Notes under the pieces: model-generated
Seen by the model: the letters and a program-made list of their open reading frames with translations, nothing else
Databases searched by the model: none
What the model was told of the DNA's origin: nothing
Made by a program: the position numbers and the translations under genes
NCBI GenBank assembly: GCA_016787265.1
Contig: JAEUVF010000013.1
Coordinates: forward strand, 248,001 to 312,000
DNA length: 64,000 bases
From: Flavipsychrobacter sp.
Lineage (GTDB): Bacteria > Bacteroidota > Bacteroidia > Chitinophagales > Chitinophagaceae
Direction of reading: 5' to 3'
Shown: in pieces, positions 25,981 to 36,130 of the stretch
How the letters are laid out: every line of letters begins with the position of its first letter
How positions within the stretch are numbered: position 1 is the stretch's first letter

Positions 25981-27327
25981 ATGGTTGCACCTGAGATGAA
26001 AGCGGTATCATTTGGCAGGGATTTTCACTGGGGCATTGCTTTGTCTGCCGCCCAGAATGAAGGTGCAATATCCGAAGATGGCAGGTCGCCTTCTATCTGG
26101 GACCAGTTTGCCAGGAGAAAAGGAGTGATCAAAAAAGGCGCAAGGCCTACCATAGCCTGTGATTTTTATCATCGGTACAGGGATGATTTGTTATTGGCAA
26201 AAGCACTTGGATTTAATTCGTTCCGATTCAGCATTTCCTGGTCCCGAATTTTACCGGATGGTTCCGGAAAGGCGAATGCTTTGGGGATAGCTTTTTACCA
26301 GCAGTTGATAGATGAATGTCTTTCGCTGGGATTAACACCTTTTGTTACCCTCTATCATTGGGATCTGCCACAGGTATTACAGGCAGAAGGGGGATGGGAA
26401 AGTCCGCTCATCAATCGATGGTTTCGCCATTATGCGAAAGTTTGTGCAAAAAACTTTGGAGCTGTCAAACACTGGCTGGTACTGAATGAACCATCCGGAT
26501 TTACAACTTTGGGACATATGCTGGGTATTCACGCGCCCGGAAGGAGATCGCTGGATGGATTTCTCAAATCGGTGCATCATGCTGCAATTGCACAGGCGGA
26601 TGGTGGAAGAATCCTCCGTCAGTATATTCCAGATGCCACTATTGGGACCAGTTTTTCCTGTTCGGAGGTGATTCCCTTCACGGATAGTTCTGCTGATATT
26701 GCTGCTGCCCGACGGATTGACCTGTTTATGAACCGGTTGTTCATTGAGCCCTTATTGGGAAAAGGGTTTCCGGAAGATGACAGGGGGATTGTTAATAAAA
26801 TGAACCGGAAGAATAAGAGCTGGAAATTTGCAGAGCAGATGCAGTTTGATATGGATTTTATCGGACTGCAGAATTATTTTCCGATAGTTGTAAAACATCA
26901 TTCTTTTATACCGCTGATCCAGGCTGTTGAAGTTAAACCCAAAGAGCGAAAGGTGCCGGTTACTGCGATGGGCTGGGAGATCAATGCAGATGCGTTCCAG
27001 CACATTATCCGAAGATTCTGGAAATATGGTGCTATCAAAGAAATCATGATCACCGAAAATGGAGCAGCTTTCAAAGACCAGGTACAGCAGGGCAGGGTGC
27101 ACGACCAGGAAAGGATCCGGTACTTCCAATCCTATCTGCAGGCGCTGCTAAAAACAAAAAGGGAAGGAGTTAAGCTGGGTGGTTATTTCGCCTGGACACT
27201 GACAGATAATTTTGAATGGGCGGAAGGATATGAAGCACGGTTCGGGCTGGTTCATGTTGATTTCAAAACACAGCTCCGAACCGTGAAAGATTCCGGATTC
27301 TGGTGGAGAGATTTTCTTAGAACTTAA
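25981..27327 (+). CDS. Glycoside hydrolase family 1, beta-glucosidase-like
   Basis: 448 residues, without a signal peptide, so cytoplasmic. Acid/base Glu170 is in HWLVLNEPSG and nucleophile Glu359 in IMITENGAAF, the two GH1 signatures; FRFSISWSRILP (81-92) is also diagnostic. It should hydrolyse beta-glucosides or beta-galactosides from imported oligosaccharides. TAATTTCC sits four bases before the ATG, a weak promoter-like match. It ends overlapping the convergent FadL-like gene by 11 bases. Confidence 0.93.
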   Translation: MVAPEMKAVSFGRDFHWGIALSAAQNEGAISEDGRSPSIWDQFARRKGVIKKGARPTIACDFYHRYRDDLLLAKALGFNSFRFSISWSRILPDGSGKANALGIAFYQQLIDECLSLGLTPFVTLYHWDLPQVLQAEGGWESPLINRWFRHYAKVCAKNFGAVKHWLVLNEPSGFTTLGHMLGIHAPGRRSLDGFLKSVHHAAIAQADGGRILRQYIPDATIGTSFSCSEVIPFTDSSADIAAARRIDLFMNRLFIEPLLGKGFPEDDRGIVNKMNRKNKSWKFAEQMQFDMDFIGLQNYFPIVVKHHSFIPLIQAVEVKPKERKVPVTAMGWEINADAFQHIIRRFWKYGAIKEIMITENGAAFKDQVQQGRVHDQERIRYFQSYLQALLKTKREGVKLGGYFAWTLTDNFEWAEGYEARFGLVHVDFKTQLRTVKDSGFWWRDFLRT

Positions 27328-28876
27328 AACCAACTGTAGCCACTACATTACCACCACCACCACGCAGATCCGCAAACGTATTGGCTTTATCATTCAACCG
27401 GTAAGGGAAGTTCACATCATTGGTAATACGATGTACATAGGCCAGATCAATAAAATAGCCTTTATTGCGATATCCCAAACCACCGCTGATGAACATGCGC
27501 TTTCCGTTTAATGCTTCATCCCGGTATGGATTGCCGTAGTATGCAAATCCGGCCCTTGCCATGATGGTGTTGAATTTCAGCTCACCACCCAGTTTTAAAT
27601 TCAGTGTGCCTTTATAAATATCTCGAATAACATTATTCACCGCACTGAAATAGTTGTTACTGCCGGAACCATCCAGCTCTGCATCACGGAAACGGCTGGA
27701 AGCATGTGTAACATATTCCAGGTCGGCCGAAATAAAACCTTTCTGCTGCCGGGTATCTGCAACTTCCCGGAAAATATAGGACCCACTTACCAGGAATTTC
27801 CAGGGTGAGGTAAGGTCATACCGGTATTCTGGGGTAAATCCTTCATTTAGTGTACTTACATCCACCGTAGTTGGAGCATTGTAATTTTCCAGGTCAGCAT
27901 ACAGTTCAGCATCATAGGTTTCACGCATGCCATAAATGGTAGGGGTATGGATAGCAGCACCTAAGCGAACTGATTCAATAGGACGTACAATCAATCCCAT
28001 TTTCAAATTAAGTCCAACACCACGACTGGTAAATCTTTCCCGGAGGTAGGTTTCCTTAAAGTAGTTGCTGGTATTTCCGGTAGCATCCGATTCCGTGAAG
28101 GTGCTGGCACGTTCATAATTCATAATGGGCACTCCCAGGCTCACACCCCAAAAGATTTTCTCCTTACTGGAACCGGCAAAACTGAAAGCTAACTCTGTGA
28201 TGCCACCTTTGGATTCAATATAATTATTCTGGTTTAGTAAAAAGGCGGTATCCTGTTCAAAAGCATATCGGAGCGGGGATGCCACTACTTCAGTGCCGAA
28301 ACCCGGAGTGGTAAGGGTGTCAACCAGGTAGGTATATAGACCCATTCGGGCAGGGAATGAGATGCTGTTGGAATTTAATGCATCATCCAGTGATAAGCCT
28401 GAATTGGCAATTTCGGAAGCATAGGCCTCTGAAAAAGAGCTGAAATCGTTTTGACCGTGATAATTGATTTTCTGATTGAAATCTGCTGCCCGGTTGATGG
28501 CGATACTGAAGGCGCTGCTGTTTTTATTACGGCTTCGCGGATTGGAAGGAATACCAAGAACAAAGCCGCTGGTGCCAAAAAAAGCATTGGAATTGTTCTG
28601 ACTTGCTTTTGTACCTCTGAACGTTCCGTTGTTATTTAAAAAATTAAATCCCGGGCTGATTACCAGTTCACTGGTTCGGTAAATACCGATACCGGCAGGG
28701 TTAATGAAGTTGGATGTAATATCACCGCCAAGTGATCCCATCACACCGCCAATGGCCTGGTTTCTGGCGGTGCCCCCAGGTGTATTCCAGGACATCCGGA
28801 GGGCATCTTCGGGTACCTGGGAAAAGCCAATAAGTGAACTGAAGCTGAAGGATACAAGAAGAATTTTTTTTCGCAT
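27317..28876 (-). CDS. OMPP1/FadL/TodX-like outer-membrane transport protein
   Basis: 519 residues with a signal peptide (about 1-18). After it comes EDALRMSWNTPGGTARNQAIGGVMGSLGGDITS in short pieces and NPAGIGIYRTSELVISPG, which is the N-terminal hatch layout (NPAG) of FadL-type barrels in Bacteroidota. The rest is barrel-like and ends in Phe (ATVGFKF). Such proteins let hydrophobic compounds diffuse across the outer membrane; the true ligand is unknown. It shares the strand with the lipoprotein gene upstream, separated by a terminator. Confidence 0.8.
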   Translation of the reverse strand: MRKKILLVSFSFSSLIGFSQVPEDALRMSWNTPGGTARNQAIGGVMGSLGGDITSNFINPAGIGIYRTSELVISPGFNFLNNNGTFRGTKASQNNSNAFFGTSGFVLGIPSNPRSRNKNSSAFSIAINRAADFNQKINYHGQNDFSSFSEAYASEIANSGLSLDDALNSNSISFPARMGLYTYLVDTLTTPGFGTEVVASPLRYAFEQDTAFLLNQNNYIESKGGITELAFSFAGSSKEKIFWGVSLGVPIMNYERASTFTESDATGNTSNYFKETYLRERFTSRGVGLNLKMGLIVRPIESVRLGAAIHTPTIYGMRETYDAELYADLENYNAPTTVDVSTLNEGFTPEYRYDLTSPWKFLVSGSYIFREVADTRQQKGFISADLEYVTHASSRFRDAELDGSGSNNYFSAVNNVIRDIYKGTLNLKLGGELKFNTIMARAGFAYYGNPYRDEALNGKRMFISGGLGYRNKGYFIDLAYVHRITNDVNFPYRLNDKANTFADLRGGGGNVVATVGFKF

Positions 28877-28906
28877 GTGCCTTTACTTTAGATACAGGAT
28901 ATATAT

Positions 28907-28944
28907 AAAAAAGGAGGAAACGGTCCGTTTTGGTTGTTTCCTCC
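28907..28944 (-). terminator. Terminator of the low-complexity lipoprotein gene
   Basis: On the minus strand GGAGGAAAC (28944-28936) pairs with GTTTCCTCC (28921-28913) and is followed by six T (28912-28907). It stands 20 bases after the lipoprotein stop codon and before the start of the FadL-like gene. Confidence 0.8.
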
Positions 28945-28963
28945 GATACGTTATTTGGTAAGT

Positions 28964-29821
28964 TTAGTTTCCTGATCGGGTTGGACGACTTACTCCGCCG
29001 CCACCACCGGATGAACCACTGCGGCTACCGCCGGCCGGGGAGGAAGAAGGTGTATAGGAGCGGGTCGGCCGGTCAAAGGATCCGGAATTACTGGAGCGAT
29101 TGTTATTATACATGCTCCTGTTGTTGCTGTTATTAAAACTCCTGTTATTGTTGTAATTATTCCGGTTGTTATAGTTTCCGTAATAAGAATTATTGACACG
29201 GTAATTGTTCCTGTTATTATTGGTGTTCAGGTAACTGCCCATGGTAAAACCAGATCTCGGACGACTTGGGCGTGGAGCAATATAGTATCCGGGTTTGTTG
29301 ATGATGCCCCCGCCTGCCCAGTGACCACCGCCCCAGCCAGTACCCCAACCTGTTCCCCATCCGGGAGACCAGCCCATTCCAAATCCACCCCCATACCAGC
29401 CATTACCAACTCCCCAATAGGGATTGTAGAAGCTGTTCCACATGTACATGGAATTCCAGGGACTGTTCCAGGGACTGTTCCAAACCATCCAGCTGTTAAA
29501 TGCATAATTGTTGCGGTAGTATGGATTCATCATGGCAAAGTCGTCGAAGAACATGGGACGACGACCGGTTGCGATTGCCATCCGCATATACTGATCATCT
29601 GCATAGCTCGGGTCACTGTAACGATCATTGTACCGACGACGCTGATTGGTGGCAAGATAGTCTGAACCATTGTCATCTTCACCGGATGCATAGGCCGCAC
29701 CCGTTCTTCCTGGAGAAAAGTAAACATCATCCGGCGTTTGACCGGATTTGTATACGGAGGAACAGCTACTCAGCGTGAGAGCAGCAGCTACTACCAGTAA
29801 AGAAGAAATTTTGAGGTTCAT
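28964..29821 (-). CDS. Low-complexity Asn/Gly/Tyr/Trp-rich lipoprotein
   Basis: 285 residues. The lipobox is LTLSSC (Cys20). Beyond residue 80 the composition is extreme: a Trp/Gly/Met/Pro region ([15 protein letters not shown], then [13 protein letters not shown]) followed by an Asn/Tyr/Arg-rich run ([19 protein letters not shown]) and a Ser/Gly/Thr-rich end. No enzyme motif is visible. It should be anchored in the outer membrane, possibly as a surface-exposed, disordered or aggregation-prone layer. Similar glycine/asparagine-rich lipoproteins are frequent in Chitinophagaceae, without assigned function. Confidence 0.75.
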   Translation of the reverse strand: MNLKISSLLVVAAALTLSSCSSVYKSGQTPDDVYFSPGRTGAAYASGEDDNGSDYLATNQRRRYNDRYSDPSYADDQYMRMAIATGRRPMFFDDFAMMNPYYRNNYAFNSWMVWNSPWNSPWNSMYMWNSFYNPYWGVGNGWYGGGFGMGWSPGWGTGWGTGWGGGHWAGGGIINKPGYYIAPRPSRPRSGFTMGSYLNTNNNRNNYRVNNSYYGNYNNRNNYNNNRSFNNSNNRSMYNNNRSSNSGSFDRPTRSYTPSSSPAGGSRSGSSGGGGGVSRPTRSGN

Positions 29822-29938
29822 GGCTCAGCGATTAATGAGTTAAAAAATTACTTTTGCGTTCGCTCTACTAAAGTACAAATTAGACAGCGATTTTTATTCT
29901 TTCGTTGCAAGTTAAATGTTAAAACCCAATCAGTTAGC

Positions 29939-31414
29939 ATGAGTAAAGAAATTACTAGCCGGGAAGCGGATTATAGCCAGTGGTACAACGATTTAGTTCT
30001 GAAAGGCGGACTTGCGGATTATTCTGCAGTCAGGGGTTGTATGGTAATAAAACCTTATGGGTTTACCCTTTGGGAGAATATGCGTGACCAGCTCGACCGG
30101 ATGTTCAAGGAAACAGGTCATGTGAATGCTTACTTCCCGCTGTTCATTCCAAAAAGCTTTCTTTCCAAAGAAGCCGCCCATGTGGAGGGCTTTGCCAAGG
30201 AGTGTGCTGTGGTAACCCATTACCGGCTAAAGAATGACCCGAATGGGGGTGGAGTGGTGGTAGACCCGGAAGCCAAACTGGAAGAAGAACTGATTGTACG
30301 TCCGACTTCTGAAACCATTATCTGGAATACCTATAAAGACTGGATACAGAGTTATCGTGATTTGCCCCTTTTGATCAACCAATGGGCAAACGTTGTTCGC
30401 TGGGAGATGAGAACCCGGCTCTTTCTGAGAACCGCTGAGTTTCTTTGGCAGGAAGGACATACTGCCCATGCCACAAAAGAAGAAGCAGTTGAGGAAACAG
30501 AAAAAATGCTGGATGTATATGCCCGCTTTGTGGAGGAATATATGGCTGTTCCCGTGATCAGGGGCGTAAAAACGCCTTCTGAACGATTTGCCGGAGCAGA
30601 GGATACCTATTGCATTGAAGCGCTGATGCAGGATGGTAAAGCCCTGCAGGCTGGGACCTCCCATTTTCTGGGTCAAAACTTTGCGAAAGCATTTGATGTG
30701 AAATTCCTGACGAAGGAGAATAAACTGGAATATGTATGGGCAACCAGCTGGGGCGTTAGTACCAGGTTGATTGGAGCATTGGTAATGGCCCACAGTGATG
30801 ACCAGGGATTGATTTTGCCTCCAAAAATTGCACCGCTGCAGGTAGTGATTGTACCTATTTACAAAGGTGATGAACAGAAAGCGATGATTGGAGAAAAGGT
30901 GGATGAAATAATCAGGGATTTGAAGGCCTTGGGGATTTCGGTGAAATACGACGACAGTGATAATTCCCGTCCGGGTTGGAAATTCGCTGAATACGAAATG
31001 AAAGGTGTTCCGGTAAGGATCGCAATCGGTGCCCGTGACCTGGAAAATAAAGTGGCTGAAGTTGCGAGAAGAGATACCAAAGAAAAACAAACCCTGCCAC
31101 TTGAGAACCTGGCCGAACAGGTGAAAAATCTGCTGGATGAAATCCAGTTGAATATGTTCAAAAAGGCAAAATCTTATAGGGACAGTCACATTACAGAAGT
31201 AAATGACTGGGCTGAATTCGAACGTTTACTGGATGAAAAAGGAGGTTTCCTGGCAGCTCATTGGGATGGAACTGCTGAAACAGAAGAAGCCATCAAAGAA
31301 AAAACGAAGGCAACCATCCGCTGTATTCCGCTTGGAAACAAACAGGAGAATGGTGCCTGTATCCTGACAGGTAAGCCTAGCACCCAGCGCGTTTTGTTCG
31401 CAAGAGCCTATTGA
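29939..31414 (+). CDS. proS: Prolyl-tRNA synthetase (archaeal/eukaryotic-like type)
   Basis: 491 residues, lacking the INS editing domain of the long bacterial form. Class II motifs are present: [11 protein letters not shown] (motif 1 region), [23 protein letters not shown] (motif 2 loop, given here in the family's phrase) and [15 protein letters not shown]; the anticodon-binding domain starts near residue 300 ([10 protein letters not shown]) and the C terminus ends in Tyr, as in the ProS type 3 enzymes. It charges tRNA-Pro. A good hairpin terminator follows. Confidence 0.94.
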   Translation: MSKEITSREADYSQWYNDLVLKGGLADYSAVRGCMVIKPYGFTLWENMRDQLDRMFKETGHVNAYFPLFIPKSFLSKEAAHVEGFAKECAVVTHYRLKNDPNGGGVVVDPEAKLEEELIVRPTSETIIWNTYKDWIQSYRDLPLLINQWANVVRWEMRTRLFLRTAEFLWQEGHTAHATKEEAVEETEKMLDVYARFVEEYMAVPVIRGVKTPSERFAGAEDTYCIEALMQDGKALQAGTSHFLGQNFAKAFDVKFLTKENKLEYVWATSWGVSTRLIGALVMAHSDDQGLILPPKIAPLQVVIVPIYKGDEQKAMIGEKVDEIIRDLKALGISVKYDDSDNSRPGWKFAEYEMKGVPVRIAIGARDLENKVAEVARRDTKEKQTLPLENLAEQVKNLLDEIQLNMFKKAKSYRDSHITEVNDWAEFERLLDEKGGFLAAHWDGTAETEEAIKEKTKATIRCIPLGNKQENGACILTGKPSTQRVLFARAY

Positions 31415-31437
31415 TTTCGGGTGCTTTGAAAAAATAT

Positions 31438-31475
31438 AAACATGCAGGGCTTACGGGCTTCTGCATGTTTTTTTT
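31438..31475 (+). terminator. Rho-independent terminator of proS
   Basis: ACATGCAG (31440-31447) pairs with CTGCATGT (31461-31468) across a 13-base loop and runs straight into eight T (31468-31475). It begins 23 bases after the proS stop. Confidence 0.9.
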
Positions 31476-31495
31476 ATATTGATGTTTTAATCATT

Positions 31496-31945
31496 ATGGA
31501 AGCAGAAAGTTCAAAAAAGCGCATCGAAGTGGAAGCGGGTAACTGGTTGTTATTGCAGGATGCAGCCAAATGGGCGCGTTGGCTCGCAATTGCCGGATAC
31601 CTGTTTTTGATTGGATTAATTTACCTTGGCCTGAGGTCTGTATATACCCTGGTTGTATTGCAGGTAAAAGAGGAAACTGTCAGAGATCTGGCAGCAACAA
31701 CCAGTATTGCCAGCCTTTTAGGTGTATTGTTTCTTTATTTCCCCTTTCGTTGGCTGTACCGATTTGGATTTCATCTGAAACGAATGACAGGGCAGGAAAA
31801 TTCCACCAGCCTGACAATTTCACTGTTATGTCTGCGTTCTTTTTTCCGGTACCTCACAATCTGGACTTTTCTGGTAATTGGTTTGTATGCAATCTTTGTT
31901 CTATTTACCGGAATCGCATCCATGCTTGGCTGGGGAGCGCAATGA
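31496..31945 (+). CDS. DUF5362-like membrane protein (first copy)
   Basis: 149 residues from the ATG at 31496 (MEAESSKKRIEVEAGNW); the frame is open back to 31442, but that part lies in the proS terminator. There are four hydrophobic segments. The phrases LLLQDAAKWARWLAIAGYLF and FLYFPFRWLYRFGFHLK parallel those of the next gene (YLKETARWAKFLSILGFI; YFFPCLYLYRFATGMQ), so the two are paralogues of the DUF5362 type. The function is unknown. Confidence 0.7.
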   Translation: MEAESSKKRIEVEAGNWLLLQDAAKWARWLAIAGYLFLIGLIYLGLRSVYTLVVLQVKEETVRDLAATTSIASLLGVLFLYFPFRWLYRFGFHLKRMTGQENSTSLTISLLCLRSFFRYLTIWTFLVIGLYAIFVLFTGIASMLGWGAQ

Positions 31946-31972
31946 TTATTGTTTTAAACCAAATCAATCATA

Positions 31973-32425
31973 ATGGAAACAACCCAAACGAATCTTTTTG
32001 AATTACAAATCGATGATCAGTCATCCGGTTACCTGAAAGAAACTGCCAGGTGGGCCAAATTTTTGTCCATTCTTGGCTTTATCGTATGTGGCCTGATCGT
32101 ATTGATAGGGCTGGGAATGATGTTCGCATTTTCTTCTATTAATACTGCAGAGTTAGCAGGCGCAATGGGAAGCATGTTTTCCGCCGGCCTTCCGATTATT
32201 TACATAGCCCTGTCTGCTTTGTACTTCTTCCCTTGTTTGTATTTGTACCGATTTGCAACTGGAATGCAGGCCGCTCTCCAGGCTGGTGAACCAGTTAAGT
32301 TGCAAACTTCATTCAGGAATCTGAAATCCTGTTTTCGGTTCATTGGAATTCTGACTATTATTTTACTGGCAATCTATCTGCTTGCAATTGTAGGCGTGGC
32401 AATAATTGGATTGGCTTCTTTTTAA
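31973..32425 (+). CDS. DUF5362 family membrane protein (second copy)
   Basis: 150 residues with four hydrophobic segments and the DUF5362 features: an N-terminal SSGYLKETARWAKFL amphipathic stretch, a central YFFPCLYLYRF and a soluble turn with LQTSFRNLKSCFRFIGI. It follows the first copy by 27 bases and is probably a tandem duplicate. No function is known. It ends two bases before the convergent RDD gene. Confidence 0.8.
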   Translation: METTQTNLFELQIDDQSSGYLKETARWAKFLSILGFIVCGLIVLIGLGMMFAFSSINTAELAGAMGSMFSAGLPIIYIALSALYFFPCLYLYRFATGMQAALQAGEPVKLQTSFRNLKSCFRFIGILTIILLAIYLLAIVGVAIIGLASF

Positions 32426-32426
32426 A

Positions 32427-33194
32427 TCATCTTCTCGAAAGGTAATTGTAATCCTTTAACAAGGTTTCCAGAAACGTTTTGGCACTCAGATCAGTTTCGA
32501 TTTTGAGTGCCATTTTTATTTTGTCTGCAACCCTTTCAACAACCTGATCCCCGGGTTTTTTTTGGGTGTAGATTAAGACTTGCTTGATAGTGTTCATATC
32601 CCGGTCACTTAGTTTCATTACTCCCGGAAATACAGCCTGGTAATTTTCTTCGACCTCCGTGAAAACAGTATGCTGCCAGGCGGATTCTGTATTGGTATCT
32701 ATTACAATGGTGCCAGCCAGAAGGTCCCCTATTCGTTGGGAAAGCGGAGTTAGTATAAAACTGATCAATCCGGTGAATAACAGGGGGAATAAATACCAGG
32801 GCCAGATAGAATAAATCAGAGAAAAAAACACCATTAGTGGAAAATCTACAGATCGAAATAACCAGCGAATCAGGAATTGACTGAGTGTTGGTTGTCCCCC
32901 GGTTGCTGTTATTACTTTTATTCGCATCAGGCGTTTACCCGGCGACTGGCCATTCATAGTAACTTCAGCGATCAGGAAATACAACAGAACCGGAATCCAT
33001 ACAAGAATATCCAGCCAGCCCAGGGAAGAATCAAATGGTCCCGCTTTGAACGTGTCTACGAATTTATTAACCAGCCAGGTATATGCAAGAATTACGATAA
33101 GGTCAATAAACCAGGCCAGCAGACGTTTGTGAAATGCACTGATTGTAAATTCTACCTCAATGTTAAAGCCGGTATGAAGTTTTGTTACGGGCAT
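32427..33194 (-). CDS. RDD family membrane protein
   Basis: 255 residues. The RDD domain covers about 15-165: the opening FHKRLLAWFIDLIVILAYTW carries the R...D pattern (RLLAWFID), with GQSPGKRLMRIKVI between the second and third membrane helices and LSQRIGDLLAGTIVID at the end. The remaining 90 residues form a soluble helical tail. RDD proteins are small membrane proteins, some linked to ion transport. It is divergent from the SpoIIM-DUF58 series, a neighbourhood often seen in Bacteroidota. Confidence 0.88.
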   Translation of the reverse strand: MPVTKLHTGFNIEVEFTISAFHKRLLAWFIDLIVILAYTWLVNKFVDTFKAGPFDSSLGWLDILVWIPVLLYFLIAEVTMNGQSPGKRLMRIKVITATGGQPTLSQFLIRWLFRSVDFPLMVFFSLIYSIWPWYLFPLLFTGLISFILTPLSQRIGDLLAGTIVIDTNTESAWQHTVFTEVEENYQAVFPGVMKLSDRDMNTIKQVLIYTQKKPGDQVVERVADKIKMALKIETDLSAKTFLETLLKDYNYLSRR

Positions 33195-33265
33195 AGTACA
33201 GTGTGAAAAGATAATACCTGATACTGATTTCCGGAAATAAAATTTTGACCTTATATTGTTGTCCT

Positions 33266-34225
33266 ATGCGTGAAGGGAAATTTCTGCAATCGAATATAGA
33301 AAAGTGGAAAAGCATTCAGGAAGATGGTGCCAGTGGACCCGATGAACTGGCTACACAGTTTACAGAACTTGTGAATGATCTTGGATATGCTAAAACCTTT
33401 TATCCCAAAAGCCAGGTGACGGTTTACCTGAATGGTCTGGCCAGTTCAAAATACCTTTCTATCTACAGGAATAAAAAAGAAGAGACATCCAGGTTTCGGC
33501 GGTTTTTTGTAACCGAATTGCCACTCGTTGTGCGCAGGCACCACAGGATGTTGTTTTATTCTTTCCTGGTTTTTTTTGTTTTTGCATTAATTGCCGTTTT
33601 TTCTTCATCAAAAGATCAGGAATTTGTTCGGGGTGTTCTGGGCAATCAGTATGTAGAGATGACGGAAGAGAATATATCCAGGGGAGATCCATTTGGTGTT
33701 TATAAACAGGAAGGGGAGCTTTACATGTTTCTTGCCATCGCACTTAATAATATAAGGGTTGCATTCAATATGTTTGTTGCCGGTTTTTTTGCAGGTGTCG
33801 GAACAATATATATGTTATTTAAAAATGGCGTGATGCTGGGCTCTTTTCAGTATTTCTTTTTTGCGAAGGGGTTAGGCTGGGAATCTGTACTGGTTATCTG
33901 GATACATGGGGCATTGGAGATTTCTGCCATTGTAATTGCCGGTGGTGCCGGTTTGGTAATTGGTAAAAGCCTGCTTTTTCCTGGCACCTATACGCACTTG
34001 CAGTCTTTGCGCTATGGTGTAAAAGACGGGCTGAAAATAATGGTCGGATTGGTTCCTGTATTTTTATGTGCTGCTTTTTTTGAAGGATTTATAACCCGTC
34101 ATACCGGAATGCCGGTATGGCTAAGTCTGTTGATATTGGCCGGATCCTTTACATTTATTGGATGGTACTTTATTTATTATCCGATCCGGGTAGCAAAGAA
34201 AATCCAATTGGAAAAACAAGTTTAA
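33266..34225 (+). CDS. SpoIIM-like (stage II sporulation protein M family) membrane protein
   Basis: 319 residues from the ATG at 33266 (MREGKFLQSNIEKW); a TTG at 33245 would add seven unlikely residues. The SpoIIM/DUF95 pattern is visible: an N-terminal soluble helical region, a membrane helix near residue 98, then YMFLAIALNNIRVAFNMFVAGFFAGVGTIYMLFKNGVMLG in pieces and IWIHGALEISAIVIAGGAGLVIG. In non-sporulating bacteria this family is found beside MoxR and DUF58 genes. The role is unknown. The next gene starts four bases downstream. Confidence 0.88.
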   Translation: MREGKFLQSNIEKWKSIQEDGASGPDELATQFTELVNDLGYAKTFYPKSQVTVYLNGLASSKYLSIYRNKKEETSRFRRFFVTELPLVVRRHHRMLFYSFLVFFVFALIAVFSSSKDQEFVRGVLGNQYVEMTEENISRGDPFGVYKQEGELYMFLAIALNNIRVAFNMFVAGFFAGVGTIYMLFKNGVMLGSFQYFFFAKGLGWESVLVIWIHGALEISAIVIAGGAGLVIGKSLLFPGTYTHLQSLRYGVKDGLKIMVGLVPVFLCAAFFEGFITRHTGMPVWLSLLILAGSFTFIGWYFIYYPIRVAKKIQLEKQV

Positions 34226-34229
34226 TTGA

Positions 34230-34904
34230 TTGAAGCTGAAAGCAAGAATCTTATATGGCGGACTGACCATTTTAGCAATCCTCTTCTTGTTGGAGTCTGT
34301 GAGTTATGCGCAGGATAAACTTGAAATGCCGGTACAGCAAATCGATTCACTGAAAGCACTAAAAGATTTCAGGTATGCGAATGACCCTGCTTACTGGCCT
34401 AAAAAGCCAAACGAAGAAAAAGAAGTAAAGCTGGATTGGCTGGATGATTTCCTGAATAGCGGATGGCCTAAAATAATTATTTATGTTCTCCTGATATTTT
34501 TATTGGGTTTTATTTTATACCGGATCCTGACAGAACGGAATATGCTGCTGTTTACCAAAAAATCCACTTCACGGAAAAAACGTGATCCTGGTCCGGCAGC
34601 TATGGATGAACCGGATCTGGATCAGTTATTAATGAAAGCGGAAGCTCAACAGAACTACAGTGAATCTGTAAGGCTGCAGTACCTTAAAACACTCCACTTA
34701 CTGAAAAGTAAAGGTTTGTTGGATTATCACCCCGAATGGACCAATGCAACGTATTTGCAACAATTGAGAAATTACCCGCATTTTGAACAGTTTCGTCAGC
34801 TCTCAAGAGTGTATGAATTCGTGTGTTATGGTGGGTTCACTGCTGACCCTGATAAATATAGACTCATCAAACAGGAATTTTTGAAATTTCATCAGCTTGT
34901 ATGA
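34230..34904 (+). CDS. DUF4129-like membrane protein
   Basis: 224 residues, TTG start four bases after the SpoIIM gene. It has a signal-like N terminus (about 1-27), a membrane helix (about 78-99, IIIYVLLIFLLGFILYRIL) and a cytoplasmic C-terminal domain whose core (YSESVRLQYLKTLHLLKSKGLLDYHPEWTN in pieces, then VYEFVCYGGF) fits the DUF4129 pattern. In other bacteria DUF4129 occurs with transglutaminase-like or MoxR/DUF58 proteins. It overlaps the next gene by four bases (ATGA). Confidence 0.75.
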   Translation: MKLKARILYGGLTILAILFLLESVSYAQDKLEMPVQQIDSLKALKDFRYANDPAYWPKKPNEEKEVKLDWLDDFLNSGWPKIIIYVLLIFLLGFILYRILTERNMLLFTKKSTSRKKRDPGPAAMDEPDLDQLLMKAEAQQNYSESVRLQYLKTLHLLKSKGLLDYHPEWTNATYLQQLRNYPHFEQFRQLSRVYEFVCYGGFTADPDKYRLIKQEFLKFHQLV

Positions 34905-36130
34905 AGGTAACCCGGTTGGATAGCATCATTCTGTTGTTAATAACCTGCTGTATGGTAGGCTGTTCCGGATGTGATACAAAGTTCATCAATCCCCGGATGA
35001 GTTTGTGGTATCAGGACAAAATCCCCTATGGTACCTGGTACGCTTATACGAGTTTGTCAACTTATTTTCCGAAGGCTCGCGAAATTTCCGTTCTCAAAGA
35101 ATCGCCGGTTTATAATATTGGGCAGTATTATCAGGAAGCGGAAGACTCATCAGAAGCCCAAATCCCGCTGCCGGAACTTTATATTATTGTTTCACCCCGG
35201 TTTTTACCAACAGAGGATGAAAAAAACGAGCTGCTTGGATTTGTGAAGAAAGGGAACCATCTTGTCATTGCTGCTATGCAATTAGATGATTCTTTTCTGG
35301 ATTCCCTTGGTGTAGAGAATGTGTATTATCAACCTGGAACCGCTCAGGTGGATACAGCGCTTTATACATTTAGAAGTTCGGCATTGGAGAGGTATCAGAC
35401 CTATGGGTATCCAGGTGAAACAATGTCCCGTTATTTTAAAATGGATAAGAATTCAGGCTGGGAAACACTTGGCACTCTTTCTTCAGGTGCGCCAAATTGC
35501 ATCCGTCTGAAAATGGATTCAGGAACCATAACACTGCATGCAAATCCCTTGCAGTTAACGAATTTTTTTTTGCTTCATAAAAACAATCATAGGTATTGGT
35601 CAGATTTGCTGAGCGAACTACCCCGTGCGTATGCTCTCATCTGGTGGGATAATTATTTCAGGTCACCCAGGAATGAAACAGATAATTTTTCCAGTCTGGG
35701 CGTATTTATGAAATATCCTTCTCTCAAATGGGCTTTGTATACGATCCTGCTGCTGCTGGCAGTGTTGCTGTTCAGTGAAATGAAAAGGAGAAGGAAAGTT
35801 ATTCCTGTACTTACTCCTCCTGAAAATAGTTCACTTGATTTTGTAACAACCATTGGAAGGCTGTATTACCAGCATAAAGACAATTCTGATCTTGCCAGAA
35901 AAATGGAAGCCCATTTGTTGGAATTTATCCGGCAGCATTATCATATTCAGAGCAATCTGGCGGGAGATCAGCTTGTGAGGCAGTTGTCTCTTAAAAGCGG
36001 AGTGGGGCAGGAATTGCTTGACAGCCTGTTTTATGAATTCCGCATGATAGAGGAACACGGTGCGGTGTCGGACGAAGATCTCTTGCGCATGAATGATTTA
36101 ATTGAACAATTTCATATAAAACGATCCTGA
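34901..36130 (+). CDS. DUF4350 domain protein
   Basis: 409 residues. The N terminus has a membrane segment with a lipobox-like MVGC (about Cys21); a periplasmic DUF4350 domain follows (about 40-245, with GTWYAYTSLSTYFP and LYIIVSPRFLPTEDEKNELLGFVKKGNHLVIAA in pieces), then a second membrane helix (about 278-295) and a cytoplasmic helical tail. The fold is related to a GATase-like/ABC-2-associated domain; the function is unknown. It overlaps its neighbours by four bases and one base, implying coupled translation. Confidence 0.8.
   Translation: MKVTRLDSIILLLITCCMVGCSGCDTKFINPRMSLWYQDKIPYGTWYAYTSLSTYFPKAREISVLKESPVYNIGQYYQEAEDSSEAQIPLPELYIIVSPRFLPTEDEKNELLGFVKKGNHLVIAAMQLDDSFLDSLGVENVYYQPGTAQVDTALYTFRSSALERYQTYGYPGETMSRYFKMDKNSGWETLGTLSSGAPNCIRLKMDSGTITLHANPLQLTNFFLLHKNNHRYWSDLLSELPRAYALIWWDNYFRSPRNETDNFSSLGVFMKYPSLKWALYTILLLLAVLLFSEMKRRRKVIPVLTPPENSSLDFVTTIGRLYYQHKDNSDLARKMEAHLLEFIRQHYHIQSNLAGDQLVRQLSLKSGVGQELLDSLFYEFRMIEEHGAVSDEDLLRMNDLIEQFHIKRS

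Noticed and set aside
30227..31189. A 320-codon open frame antisense to proS
   Set aside because: It lies wholly opposite a strongly conserved gene, has no family character and is His/Phe-rich as expected for a shadow frame.
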